Source of the DNA: Clostridium estertheticum
GTDB lineage: Bacteria > Bacillota > Clostridia > Clostridiales > Clostridiaceae
DNA: 64,000 nucleotides
Direction of reading: 5' to 3'
Assembly: GCF_026650985.1 (NCBI RefSeq)
Contig: NZ_CP086239.1
Coordinates: 3,162,001-3,226,000 of the forward strand
The position numbers and the translations under genes were made by a program. Positions 34,351 through 43,349 of this stretch are shown one piece after another. The notes under the pieces were generated by a model. The model was given only the letters and a program-made list of their open reading frames with translations, did not search any database and was not told the origin of the DNA. The stretch's first letter is position 1, and every line of letters begins with the position of its first letter.

Positions 34351-35286
34351 ATGCCGAAAGCACTAATCCTAGGGATAGCAGCATCATTCTTTTTTGCATT
34401 TACATTTATACTTAATCAACAAATGAATATTTCAGGTGGTAGTTGGCTCTGGAGTTCATCTCTAAGATTTATTTTTATGTTCCCAATTTTACTTGTTATC
34501 ATGATTATAAAAAATCAACTATTTGGTGTACTAAATGATATAATAAAAAAACCTATTCAATGGATAATTTGGAGTACGGTAGGATTTGGATTGTTTTATG
34601 CTCCCCTAACTTTCGCCTCAGCCTATGGTTCATCATGGTTAGTTGCTGGAACTTGGCAAATAACTATAGTCGCAGGTGCACTTCTAACTCCACTATTTTT
34701 TAAAAACGTAGAAACCGAAGATGGAATCTTTAAAATAAGAAATAAAATCCCTAAAAAATCTTTACTAATGTCGTCTGTAATTTTGCTTGGCATATTTTTA
34801 ATACAGTTTCAACAAGCAAAGGATATCTCTGCTCTAAAAGCTTTTATTGGAATTTTGCCTGTTATACTAGCCGCATTTTCATATCCACTTGGAAATCGTA
34901 AAATGATAGAAGTTTGTAATAATAGATTTAGTACCTTTCAAAGAGTATTTGGCATGACCCTATGTAGTATGCCATTTTGGATAATTATATCTTTATTTAG
35001 CTTATTAACTGTTGGTCTACCAAGTGAAGGACAAGTAGTTCAATCCTTACTAGTTGCCATTTTCTCAGGAATTATTGCTACAATACTATTTTTTAAAGCA
35101 ACTGATCTAGTAAGTAGTGATGTACGTATGTTAGCAGTCGTAGAATCAACACAGTCTGGCGAAGTAATATTTACACTACTGGGCGGAGTATTTATATTTC
35201 ATGATAAAATTCCAACACTTATTGGATTAATTGGAATAATGCTCGTAGTTATTGGAATGATTTTAAATAGTCTTATTAAATCCTAA
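34351..35286 (+). CDS. Drug/metabolite efflux transporter (EmrE-like, DMT superfamily)
   Basis: This 311-residue protein has ten hydrophobic helices in two five-helix halves, with FILNQQMNISGGSWLWSSSLR at the first periplasmic turn and the second half ending GVFIFHDKIPTLIGLIGIMLVVIGM. It fits the putative multidrug resistance efflux family within the DMT superfamily. The ATG follows AAGGAGTTTTAAA. It is monocistronic; substrate unknown. Confidence 0.75.
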   Translation: MPKALILGIAASFFFAFTFILNQQMNISGGSWLWSSSLRFIFMFPILLVIMIIKNQLFGVLNDIIKKPIQWIIWSTVGFGLFYAPLTFASAYGSSWLVAGTWQITIVAGALLTPLFFKNVETEDGIFKIRNKIPKKSLLMSSVILLGIFLIQFQQAKDISALKAFIGILPVILAAFSYPLGNRKMIEVCNNRFSTFQRVFGMTLCSMPFWIIISLFSLLTVGLPSEGQVVQSLLVAIFSGIIATILFFKATDLVSSDVRMLAVVESTQSGEVIFTLLGGVFIFHDKIPTLIGLIGIMLVVIGMILNSLIKS

Positions 35287-35777
35287 AATTAATTTAACTC
35301 CTATGAAATATCACATATATTTTAATATTTTTAATATATATGTAAAGTAACTTACTATTTCCATTAATAAAAATTATCATTTTTTCAACTAGATGTATTC
35401 AAAAGGAGACACAAAAAGGTTTTAATATGATCTGTAATGAAATTGTAATAATTTTGTAATCTCTTAGTTTATAATAAGTAGTATTATAAGTATATAGATT
35501 AAAAGAGGGTTTTATGGAATAGTATTCACAGTAAAATATTGTCAAATAAATGACTTTCATGTAAAATAATTACATTGTTATAGTTATACTAAGTTTTACA
35601 GGTTTTGTTAAGTGTTTAAAAATATGAATAATTTAAAATTATGGGGGTAATTAAATTGAAAAACATATTTTGAAAGCAATAATCTATAAGAAATAAAAAA
35701 TATACAATAACATTTCACTATATACAGTCATATTATATAAAATACAATTATAAATACTAGTTAATGGAGTGGTGAAT
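35287..35777. other. Long AT-rich leader and promoter region of the deacetylase gene
   Basis: Apart from the repeat/promoter element at 35433-35475, this gap holds no ORF above a few codons. If that promoter is used, the transcript has a 5' leader of nearly 300 bases. Two very short frames with ribosome binding sites (ATG GAA TAG near 35514 and TTG AAA AAC ATA TTT TGA near 35656) are too short to call. Confidence 0.4.
35433..35475 (+). promoter_or_regulatory. Three TGTAAT repeats at 11-bp spacing before a TATAAT box
   Basis: TGTAAT occurs at 35433, 35444 and 35455, exactly 11 bases apart, and a perfect TATAAT (35470-35475) follows nine bases later. This fits the WalR-type site TGTWAH-N5-TGTWAH and the general layout of PhoB/OmpR-class activator sites covering a poor -35 region. 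The gene behind it encodes a cell-wall-type deacetylase. The OmpR-type regulator at 39652 is a candidate binder. Confidence 0.5.
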
Positions 35778-36731
35778 ATGAAGAAAAAGAAAAGATTTAA
35801 TAAAAGACCTTTAAAAATAAGTTTAATATGTAGCTGCATCTTTTTAATTTTAATAGGTACAATCATAATAGGTAAAAGTTTTACTAAAGATGAAGTTAAT
35901 GCTGAACCAGTAATCGTACCAATTACTACTACAGTAACTACTACAGCTACTTCTAAACCTAACGCTACTAGTACATTAAAGAATAATGAAACTAGTAACG
36001 AATCAACAAAAAATTTCACTGTAAATAAAGAAGGGGAAAAGTATATTTATGATGCTGCAAAAGTAAGTGAAATATTAAATTACAAAGGGAAAAATGATAA
36101 TCAGAAAATAGCATTTCTTACCTTTGATGATGGTCCATCTACTACTGTGACCCCAAAAGTACTAGATATTCTAAAAGAAAATAACGTTAAAGCAACATTC
36201 TTTTTAGTTGGACAAAACATAGAGGCAAATGAAAAAAGCAAAGAACTTGTAAAACGTGAATTTAATGAGGGACATGCAATAGGAAATCATACTTATAATC
36301 ATAATGAACACAATTCATTATTCCCTAATAATATAATTAATGTACCTATTTTCATGAACGATGTGAAAAAAAACGATGATGCTTTAAAAAATATACTTGG
36401 TCAGGATTTTAGTACAAGGATTTTAAGAGTGCCAGGAGGATATATGTCAAGAGCATATTATAGAGATCCGAATTTACCAGAGTTCGATGCAAAGCTAAAA
36501 GAAAAGAATATGATTAGTATAGATTGGAATGCTGAAATCAAAGATGCAGAAGGTAAGGCAAATAAAACTCCAGAAGAGTTACTTAACGTATTAAAGGAAG
36601 AGGTTGGAACACAAGAAAAATTAGTTATATTGATGCATGATACTTATGGTAAAATGCAAACTGCTAATGCATTACCTCAAATTATAGAATATTTAAAAGA
36701 CAAAGGATATGAATTTAGAACAATAAAATAA
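35778..36731 (+). CDS. Exported polysaccharide deacetylase (CE4)
   Basis: This 317-residue protein has a basic N-terminus and a membrane helix (about 13-31), a Thr/Ser-rich linker (about 45-80) and a CE4 NodB domain from about 105. Catalytic features are LTFDDGPS (residues 114-121) with the base and zinc aspartates, GNHTYNHN with the zinc histidines, RVPGGYMSR and ILMHDTYGK. It probably removes acetyl groups from peptidoglycan or another wall glycan outside the cell. The ATG at 35778 follows GGAG by eight bases. It lies beside a two-component system that may control it. Confidence 0.88.
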   Translation: MKKKKRFNKRPLKISLICSCIFLILIGTIIIGKSFTKDEVNAEPVIVPITTTVTTTATSKPNATSTLKNNETSNESTKNFTVNKEGEKYIYDAAKVSEILNYKGKNDNQKIAFLTFDDGPSTTVTPKVLDILKENNVKATFFLVGQNIEANEKSKELVKREFNEGHAIGNHTYNHNEHNSLFPNNIINVPIFMNDVKKNDDALKNILGQDFSTRILRVPGGYMSRAYYRDPNLPEFDAKLKEKNMISIDWNAEIKDAEGKANKTPEELLNVLKEEVGTQEKLVILMHDTYGKMQTANALPQIIEYLKDKGYEFRTIK

Positions 36732-36766
36732 GTGCTAACGCGCATAGCCGCGTTAGCACTTATTTT
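36725..36766 (+). terminator. Bidirectional terminator
   Basis: AAAATAAGTGCTAACGCG and its exact reverse complement form an 18-base stem with loop CATAGC. It serves the convergent deacetylase and 36760 genes; the right arm includes the final codons of the latter. Confidence 0.85.
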
Positions 36767-38223
36767 ACTTTTTTTTGCCACTCATCCACATAACTACCTG
36801 TAGCCCACTGGGACATCACTGGTATTTCTCCTGCTTTAAACTTCAAAGTTAATGACTTTTCTCCCAGGTTATAACCTTTTATAGTAAAGACCATTAATTC
36901 TGTATTAGTTAGAACAACAACAAAATCTCTATTAGGAGATGAATAAGCATCCACTGCGCTTGGTACCTTTGTTTTTATTACATTAAAAGAGGGGAATAAA
37001 TTATCATATGTAGTTAACGATTTAGGTGTAGCATAAGGAATATCAAAATCTATAAATGCATCTCCGCTATTTGCTTGGGACATTCTTCCTCTTAGTATCC
37101 ATCGTCCGCTTCTTCTTATTACACCCAAATTATTATCCACTTTTTCTAGCTTTTCATCTTGGGTATTTTTATTTATGTTTAAATTTGCACCTGGCAAAGT
37201 AGCTTTTTCTATTTCCCTCGGAAGTATGCTTGTAAGTTTTATAGGTTCTCCCATTAGATTATCCATTGGAAATATTTTTAGCTTATTATTAGAATACTTC
37301 TTTTCTAAATCATTATTATTTACATCATGTACAGTATCAGTAGAAACATAATTACTGCCTACAAATTTAATAGCTATACTACCTTCTGTTTTAGTATACT
37401 TTATTTTTTTTGAATTTATGGGTTTAGTGGGATTAAGTAAATTGATTGGATAAGACCAAAGTACGTCCTTGGAATCTCCATTTTCTATTTTATTACTTAT
37501 TCCTACCTTCCAAAATCCATCTTGCCTTGGAAGTAACAAATCTTTAGTTTCCCGAATGGGAAGTATTTTATCATTTACTGAACTGATCCATAAGGTTTTA
37601 TATGAATATTTGCTCAGCCAATCTTCGCCTTCAGGATTTTCATATCTTAGTCCAAGTAATAATCCTGACTTAGATCGTATTTCTTTTTCTGCCTTGCTGA
37701 TTAGAATTTTTGTATTGTTATCTTTATTATATGAATGGGCAGCAGAAGAATCTTTTGCTTTGTGAAAATATAATAAGGTACCCTCATAGTTTTTTATAAG
37801 GGTTAACTCATCTAACCTTATGTACTCATCAAAAAAAGTTTCATTGGAGTTAATAGTAATAATTTGTACATCAGTATTTTTTATTCCTAAGCTTTTGGCA
37901 CTTATTTTTATACTATTCCAAAAATAACTTTTAGTATCCACGGACTTAACTTTATATTTAACATCCTTAGAGATATTACCATTAAACTCAACTGTATCTC
38001 CACTAAAATAAGCAACCTTTCCAAGTAATTGTTTTGCTTTTTCATCATCAATTGTAGCTCCACCAATAGAAACGTATTTCTCTACTATCCAACTTCCTTG
38101 TATAGGCGACACAGTAAGTTTTTTATGCAATACTTGAGAACTTAAAGTTAATCCTGCATATTGACTCCATATAAAAATTATAATAGAAAATATAATAACA
38201 AATAAACATAATGCTTTTTTCAC
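36760..38223 (-). CDS. Membrane-anchored extracytoplasmic protein next to a two-component system
   Basis: This 487-residue protein is of unknown function. A single N-terminal helix (about 4-24) acts as signal or anchor, with no lipobox cysteine, and the rest is a large hydrophilic, beta-rich extracytoplasmic part. It starts 38 bases after the histidine kinase stop and so probably belongs to its operon. The order regulator, kinase, single-pass exported protein resembles walR-walK-yycH, where YycH restrains the kinase, but I see no convincing YycH motif. An accessory sensor role is inferred from position only. Confidence 0.65.
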   Translation of the reverse strand: MKKALCLFVIIFSIIIFIWSQYAGLTLSSQVLHKKLTVSPIQGSWIVEKYVSIGGATIDDEKAKQLLGKVAYFSGDTVEFNGNISKDVKYKVKSVDTKSYFWNSIKISAKSLGIKNTDVQIITINSNETFFDEYIRLDELTLIKNYEGTLLYFHKAKDSSAAHSYNKDNNTKILISKAEKEIRSKSGLLLGLRYENPEGEDWLSKYSYKTLWISSVNDKILPIRETKDLLLPRQDGFWKVGISNKIENGDSKDVLWSYPINLLNPTKPINSKKIKYTKTEGSIAIKFVGSNYVSTDTVHDVNNNDLEKKYSNNKLKIFPMDNLMGEPIKLTSILPREIEKATLPGANLNINKNTQDEKLEKVDNNLGVIRRSGRWILRGRMSQANSGDAFIDFDIPYATPKSLTTYDNLFPSFNVIKTKVPSAVDAYSSPNRDFVVVLTNTELMVFTIKGYNLGEKSLTLKFKAGEIPVMSQWATGSYVDEWQKKVK

Positions 38224-38261
38224 CAGGAGTCACCTCTTATATATATAAATTTTATTGTTTC

Positions 38262-39647
38262 TTATGTCAGAGGTAAAAATATTTTAACATCTGTACCCTT
38301 GCCATATTCGCTTGAAATCTCAAGTTTACCATTATGCATTTCTATAATTTCTTTGCAGAGGGAAAGTCCTATCCCATTTTGTGACATACTTGTTCTACCC
38401 TTGAAAAATTTTTCTGTGACTTTAGGCAAATCCGCCGGTGAAATTCCTATTCCATTATCCTTCACAATAATGCAAATATTATTACCATCAATACACGCTT
38501 CGAGTGTTACTTTGCCTCCTTCTTTTGTAAAGTTAAAGGCATTATCTAAAATGTTGCTAATAACTTGATTTAACCTTTTCTCATCCGCAAAAACAGGGAC
38601 TAAATCCTCTTGTATTTTACAAGTAAAGTTAATATTGTGACGTATTGACTTGGGCATAAATTGTTTTTCTATGTAGGTTATAATACTTTGAATATTTACA
38701 TATTCTTTTTTAAGTGGTGCTTTTCCAGATATGAATTTGGAAAAGTCCAACAATTCTTCCACCATTACTGTAAGTCTATCACTTTCTTTTTCTATAATGT
38801 TAAGTCCGACTAGAATTTCTTCCTTATCCTCTAAACTACCAGATCTAATAGTCGAAGCCCATCCTTTTATGGATGTGAGAGGGGTTCTAAGTTCATGAGA
38901 AACAGATGCAATAAATTCATTTTTTAGGTTCTGACTTTTTTGAATTTCTTCAGCCATAAAATTAAATGTATCGGATAATTCACCAATTTCATCATTCCTT
39001 CTTTTTTCAAGTCTTTCATTAAAGTTTCCAGACGCAAATTTCTTAGCTAGGGTATTTACTTCATCTAGTGGTCCCACAATAGTATTAGAGATAAATATAC
39101 TAGAAACACCAGAAATAACAATTACAAGAGTTCCAACTCCAAAAAAAAGGATTACTATTTTATGAATAATTGCATCTACCTCTGATAAAGAAGTAACAAA
39201 ACGTAGTACACCCTCTATTTTATTAGCTGATTTTAAGGGATAAGAAACGTACATAAAATTTTCCTTTGTATCCTTATCTTTCTTAGTAAATGTTCCAAGT
39301 TCTCCTTGCAATGCTTTTTCCACATCATCATCTTCGATATGTTCCTTATTAAAATTACCAATGGAATCCATTAGCATCATTCCTGAGTTATCAATAATTT
39401 GGACCTCTGCAGAGGTGTTTTTCCAAAAAATATCATCATTATTCTCCACATTTTCTTTTAAACTAGATGAAGAAAAATAATTATTATAAAAATCGACAGA
39501 TCCCTTGATTTGTTTTGAAAGTAATGATTCCATATTTTGATAGTAATATTTTTCTAAAGAAACGGTAAGAAAAACTTCTAATGTGATTACAGTGAAAACA
39601 ATCACTAATAGATAACTCCAAACAAGTCTGGCTTTTATTCCCCTCAA
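38262..39647 (-). CDS. Sensor histidine kinase (HAMP, HisKA, HATPase)
   Basis: This 461-residue membrane kinase has helices at about 8-30 and 157-180 enclosing an extracytoplasmic sensor domain, then HAMP, a HisKA domain with the phosphorylated histidine in ASVSHELRTPLTS, and an ATPase domain with the N box (ISNILDNAFNFT), DNGIGIS and GIGLSLC. I use the TTG at 39647, five bases after GAGGTG and four bases after the regulator stop, giving MRGIKARLVWSYLL; an in-frame ATG 30 bases upstream overlaps the regulator gene and has no site. It should phosphorylate the regulator encoded upstream. The signal is unknown; envelope stress is plausible. Confidence 0.88.
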   Translation of the reverse strand: MRGIKARLVWSYLLVIVFTVITLEVFLTVSLEKYYYQNMESLLSKQIKGSVDFYNNYFSSSSLKENVENNDDIFWKNTSAEVQIIDNSGMMLMDSIGNFNKEHIEDDDVEKALQGELGTFTKKDKDTKENFMYVSYPLKSANKIEGVLRFVTSLSEVDAIIHKIVILFFGVGTLVIVISGVSSIFISNTIVGPLDEVNTLAKKFASGNFNERLEKRRNDEIGELSDTFNFMAEEIQKSQNLKNEFIASVSHELRTPLTSIKGWASTIRSGSLEDKEEILVGLNIIEKESDRLTVMVEELLDFSKFISGKAPLKKEYVNIQSIITYIEKQFMPKSIRHNINFTCKIQEDLVPVFADEKRLNQVISNILDNAFNFTKEGGKVTLEACIDGNNICIIVKDNGIGISPADLPKVTEKFFKGRTSMSQNGIGLSLCKEIIEMHNGKLEISSEYGKGTDVKIFLPLT

Positions 39648-39651
39648 AATA

Positions 39652-40341
39652 TCACCTCTTTCTCCATCTATATCCAACCCCCCATACCGTCTCTATATAT
39701 TCTGGTTTAGAAGGGACAGCTTCAATTTTTTCTCTAAGACGCCTTATATTAACATCTACAATTTTAGAGTCTCCAAAGTATTCATAATTCCATACTAAGT
39801 TTAATAAATCATCCCTATTAAAAGCTTTTTCCTCATTTTCCATAAATGTCTTCAAAATCAAGTATTCTTTAGGGGTTAAATCTAGAAGTTGTTGATTTTT
39901 ATATACCTTCATGGAAACAGTGTCTATTATAAAGCACCCAGAGATTAATTGCTCAGGATTTTTCTCTTCACTATGATTCATTCGTCTAAGCAGAGAATTT
40001 GCTCTGGCAATAAGTTCTAAAGGATTAAATGGTTTTACCATATAATCATCAGCACCATACTCAAGTCCCATAATTTTATCCATATCTTCTCCCCTAGCGG
40101 TAAGCATGATAATGCCCAAATTTGGAAAATCGTTTCTTAACAATTCACATGTTTTAAACCCATCCATACCAGGAAGTGTTATATCTAAAATTATTAAATC
40201 TGGTCTCTCCTCGTGGACTCTTTCTAAACCTTCTTCTCCAGATACAGCTTCAAATACTAAAAAGTTGTTTCTTTGAAAGTTAATTTTAATAAACCCTCTA
40301 ATAGATTCCTCATCTTCTATAATGAGCACTTTTTTTCCCAT
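39652..40341 (-). CDS. OmpR/PhoB-family response regulator
   Basis: This 229-residue regulator has a receiver domain with the acidic pair in IIEDEES, phosphoacceptor Asp53 (IILDITLPGMDG), LTARGED and the conserved lysine in YMVKPFNPLEL, then a winged helix DNA-binding domain (LTPKEYLILKTFMEN, VDVNIRRLREKIE, ETVWGVGYRWRKR). It is the first gene of a three-gene operon with the kinase and the 487-residue protein. Such regulators bind direct repeats spaced by 11 bases; suitable repeats lie upstream of the deacetylase gene and, more weakly, of this gene. Confidence 0.9.
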   Translation of the reverse strand: MGKKVLIIEDEESIRGFIKINFQRNNFLVFEAVSGEEGLERVHEERPDLIILDITLPGMDGFKTCELLRNDFPNLGIIMLTARGEDMDKIMGLEYGADDYMVKPFNPLELIARANSLLRRMNHSEEKNPEQLISGCFIIDTVSMKVYKNQQLLDLTPKEYLILKTFMENEEKAFNRDDLLNLVWNYEYFGDSKIVDVNIRRLREKIEAVPSKPEYIETVWGVGYRWRKR

Positions 40342-40669
40342 AATTTCACCTCTTACTTTAAAATAAATATTTTAAAAGATTCTAATTTCCATATTATCAG
40401 TTATGATTATAACATAATAGAGCTCCGAAATATTGTATGTGGTAATATTGTATTTGTTTTGTAATACTTTTTCACCACAATGCAAGTATATTTAACTATC
40501 TTTAGCTATTGAAATAGTGATAAAACATAATAAGTTTTATCAAAAATGCTAAAGTTATTCAATAAAACAAAGATAATATAATAGTGGAATTGCCTTTTAT
40601 AAATATATTATATATGAGGAGTGACTATTAATTATATCAATACTTAAAAATGAAAGGGGAAATTATAAT
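40342..40669. other. Divergent interval, response regulator / chemoreceptor
   Basis: TGTATT (40449) and TGTAAT (40460) stand 11 bases apart, a weaker form of the element at 35433. A perfect nine-base hairpin TGATAAAAC/GTTTTATCA is at 40518-40542, without a T-run. No ORF is convincing. Confidence 0.4.
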
Positions 40670-41521
40670 ATGCTTTTTAATGAAGACAATGAATCAGAAT
40701 ATATAATGAATTTTATTTTGGAGTTAGCTCCGGCTCTTCAGAAACTAATCCCTCTAGATTGTGTAATAGGAGTAAGCGATACCAAAAAGTTTCTAATGAA
40801 TTTATCAGGTAAAAAAATTAAAATGCCTGTTGAAGCTACCGGAATGGATATTCCTAAAGAAGATACAGTGTATAAAGCTATTATTTCCGGAAAACCTCAA
40901 AGATCTTTAGTACCAAAAGAAGCATTTGGTTTTGAATTTGAATCTACAGCTATTCCCATATTCGATAGCAAAAGGAACATAATAGGAGGGTTAGGTTTAG
41001 GTATTAGCGTAGCGAATCGTGATAAGCTTATAGGTACTGCTAAATTGGTTGCAGACTCCTCAGAACAAACATCAGCTACCATTGAAGAGCTTGCAGCTTC
41101 TGCAGTCGAACTTTCGACCCTTCAATCATCTCTTCAAACTTTATCAAATGAAATAAATGAACAAATAAATGAAACTGAAAAAATAATAGAGGTAATTCGT
41201 GGGGTGGCACATACTTCAAATATGTTAGGCCTTAATGCTGCAATCGAAGCAGCTAGAGCTGGAGAGCATGGTAAGGGCTTTTCAGTAGTAGCCACCGAAA
41301 TTCGTAAAATGGCTAGCAATAGTTCAAGCTCCATAGTAGATGTAGAAACTATCATAAACAATATAAAAAATAAAGTTAAAGAGATTGATGAAAAAATTGT
41401 CCAAACATCAGATATAGGACAACAACAGGCCGCTGCTACAGAAGAACTAGCCAGCAGCATGGAAGAATTAGTTATTTCAGCAGATTCCCTCAACCTAGTA
41501 GCTAATGAGGTTATGGGTTAA
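40670..41521 (+). CDS. Soluble methyl-accepting chemotaxis-type protein
   Basis: This 283-residue protein has no membrane helix. Residues 1-115 form a small sensor domain ([41 protein letters not shown]) and the rest is a short coiled-coil signalling domain with the highly conserved hairpin tip [20 protein letters not shown] followed by [19 protein letters not shown] (about 177-215). Size and layout resemble B. subtilis YfmS. It would feed a CheA kinase encoded elsewhere, sensing a cytoplasmic cue. The ATG follows GAAAGGGGAAATT. Confidence 0.85.
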   Translation: MLFNEDNESEYIMNFILELAPALQKLIPLDCVIGVSDTKKFLMNLSGKKIKMPVEATGMDIPKEDTVYKAIISGKPQRSLVPKEAFGFEFESTAIPIFDSKRNIIGGLGLGISVANRDKLIGTAKLVADSSEQTSATIEELAASAVELSTLQSSLQTLSNEINEQINETEKIIEVIRGVAHTSNMLGLNAAIEAARAGEHGKGFSVVATEIRKMASNSSSSIVDVETIINNIKNKVKEIDEKIVQTSDIGQQQAAATEELASSMEELVISADSLNLVANEVMG

Positions 41522-41697
41522 TCCCTATAATAAAGATATTACAAATTTTTAATTTATTCTATATAATTTAATAAAATGCCATTTTTCGACAATTTTATTG
41601 TGACAATATAAGAAATATGTTATGATTCCCATGTAAGCTAAATATTACTGCTAAATAGACATAATACTAAACTAGAAATAATATTAGGAGTGATGTC

Positions 41698-42165
41698 ATG
41701 GGATATAACGTTATAGATTTAATTAATAAGTCTATAAATATTGCTATTAGAAAGAAAGCTATATATGAAAGCATAGGACAACTAAAATGTGATATTCAAT
41801 TTATAGAAACAATGTCAAAGGTCTTAGCAAAAGAAATAAGCAACTCTATTAACTATTATGAGGAGCTAAAAAGTGAATTAAGTGAATCGAAAACTGAAGA
41901 AATTGATTTCTATATATATGATAAAATGTCTTTTTTAATAGATGAGTTTAATAAAAGAATATATGCTACAGAAATTAATAATATTAAAGAGTATTTAAAG
42001 TTTTCACTTAACTTAGAGCGAGATGCAAACTCTTTACTTATGGATATTCAAGGCAGATTTCTGAGAGATGCTAGTGATATAAACACAAAAACATATAAAA
42101 TATTATCTGATATGATTATTAATAAAGAAAAGCTCGTTACATCACTTGAAAAGATTGTAAAATAA
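41698..42165 (+). CDS. Conserved-looking helical protein of unknown function
   Basis: This 155-residue protein is predicted by eye to be almost wholly helical and charged (KSLINIAIRKK-type start, SESKTEEIDFYIYDKMSFLI, LKFSLNLERDANSLLMDIQG), without membrane segments or known motifs. A promoter TTGTGA (41598) / TATGAT (41621) with 17-base spacing lies upstream and GGAGTGATGTC precedes the ATG. It ends at a terminator shared with a small antisense-side gene. I do not recognise the family. Confidence 0.7.
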   Translation: MGYNVIDLINKSINIAIRKKAIYESIGQLKCDIQFIETMSKVLAKEISNSINYYEELKSELSESKTEEIDFYIYDKMSFLIDEFNKRIYATEINNIKEYLKFSLNLERDANSLLMDIQGRFLRDASDINTKTYKILSDMIINKEKLVTSLEKIVK

Positions 42166-42196
42166 CAAGGGAACTTATTGTCCCCTGTTATTTTTA
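42162..42196 (+). terminator. Terminator behind the helical protein gene
   Basis: ATAACAAGGGA pairs with TCCCCTGTTAT with one mismatch around ACTTATTG and is followed by TTTTT. Its right part overlaps the end of the small minus-strand gene at 42175-42345. Confidence 0.7.
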
Positions 42197-42345
42197 CCAA
42201 CTAACCCTCCACCATTACCTGATGATGAGCTTTGTGTTCCATGGATTGATGCTCTCCTACTATTTTTTTGCATAGAAGATTTTGCTTTCTTTTCTTCAAT
42301 AACTTTTTTCATTATCTCCATATTTTTATTTATATCATTTTTCAT
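42175..42345 (-). CDS. 56-residue basic Ser/Gly-rich protein
   Basis: An ATG at 42345, five bases after GAGGGTG, opens 56 codons. The N-terminal half is helical and lysine-rich (MKNDINKNMEIMKKVIEEKK), the C-terminal half is basic and low in complexity (NSRRASIHGTQSSSSGNGGG, then LVGKNNRGQ). Good ribosome binding site, clean frame and protein-like composition support a real gene. It has no signal peptide. It stands between two genes of unknown function and converges on 41698-42165. Function unknown. Confidence 0.6.
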   Translation of the reverse strand: MKNDINKNMEIMKKVIEEKKAKSSMQKNSRRASIHGTQSSSSGNGGGLVGKNNRGQ

Positions 42346-42502
42346 ATTTTCACCCTCTTTTTTTGTTTTTCACATCTTTAAAAATACCCTATTCCGATAC
42401 CTTCTAAATTAATATTCACAATAAATACTATCAAGGTAGGTCTTGTTATTTTACTGATTCATTATACCCTACAAACATTCCTTTGAATAGTACAAAAAAA
42501 TT

Positions 42503-43159
42503 CTATTTTTCTATTAATAACTTAAATTGATTGTATTGTTTTACATTTTCAAAATCTTTTTCGTTTTTTGCTTCATTTTTGATATTTGGATTAATAACAA
42601 TTGCTAGCTTCAGATACTTCACTGTATTATTAATATCACCTTTTCTTCCATAAATACTGGCTATACCATAATAAATCCATTCAGATTTTTCCACTTCCAA
42701 ATCCTTCTCGTACCACTTGATAGCTTCAGCATAGTATCCGTATAATTCATAAGCTAGTGCTTTATTAAATCTTGCATATCCATAATCAGGTTTCAATTTT
42801 AAGGAGTTGTCAATCTGCCGCATACCTCCCTTGAAATCTCCATTATAAGCTAATGCAATTCCTTTTACAGCATATGCTTTATAAAATTTAGAATCTTCCT
42901 TTAAAACTTGGTTCTCAGTTATAATGGATTTTGCATATTCACCTTCAAAAAATTGGTCATATCCTATCTTCCATATCTTTTCTAAATCCGCTTGTTTTTT
43001 AATTTCACATTCTTGTAATTGCAAATTTTTCATTCCATTTTTATCATTTATTTCAATCACATTACTGTTTTTAATTTTAGCATTAACTACTATCGCTGCT
43101 TCCATAGCACAAATAATAGTAAAAATCATCAACTTAATTTTGAATGATTTTACCTTCAT
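42503..43159 (-). CDS. Exported TPR-repeat protein
   Basis: This 218-residue protein has an N-terminal signal or anchor (KSFKIKLMIFTIICAMEAAIVV, about residues 4-25 in part) and then TPR-like helical pairs: YDQFFEGEYAKSIITEN, GIALAYNGDFKGGMRQIDNS, ARFNKALAYELYGYYAEAIK and IASIYGRKGDINNTVKYLKL. It should act outside the membrane as a protein-binding scaffold. The ATG follows GGAAGGCGG. Partner and role unknown; the neighbours are likewise uncharacterised. Confidence 0.75.
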   Translation of the reverse strand: MKVKSFKIKLMIFTIICAMEAAIVVNAKIKNSNVIEINDKNGMKNLQLQECEIKKQADLEKIWKIGYDQFFEGEYAKSIITENQVLKEDSKFYKAYAVKGIALAYNGDFKGGMRQIDNSLKLKPDYGYARFNKALAYELYGYYAEAIKWYEKDLEVEKSEWIYYGIASIYGRKGDINNTVKYLKLAIVINPNIKNEAKNEKDFENVKQYNQFKLLIEK

Positions 43160-43349
43160 TTTTTCCGCCTTCCATCCCGGTAAGATGTTTTACAAGCTAT
43201 TTCATTTTACAACCTAGGATATATATTTCTACTATAGTATCCTCAGCAGCTTTTAAATTTATGCCGCTCCTCTCAAAAATAGCTTATAGCGGAGTGATTT
43301 AAATTTTAAGGAGTATAAAAACTATATGTCCATCGAATACTGTTATACC

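Noticed and set aside
35684-36019. 111-codon minus-strand frame across the deacetylase start
   Set aside because: It overlaps the signal region of a well-supported gene, and the Thr/Ser-rich linker explains the open antisense frame.
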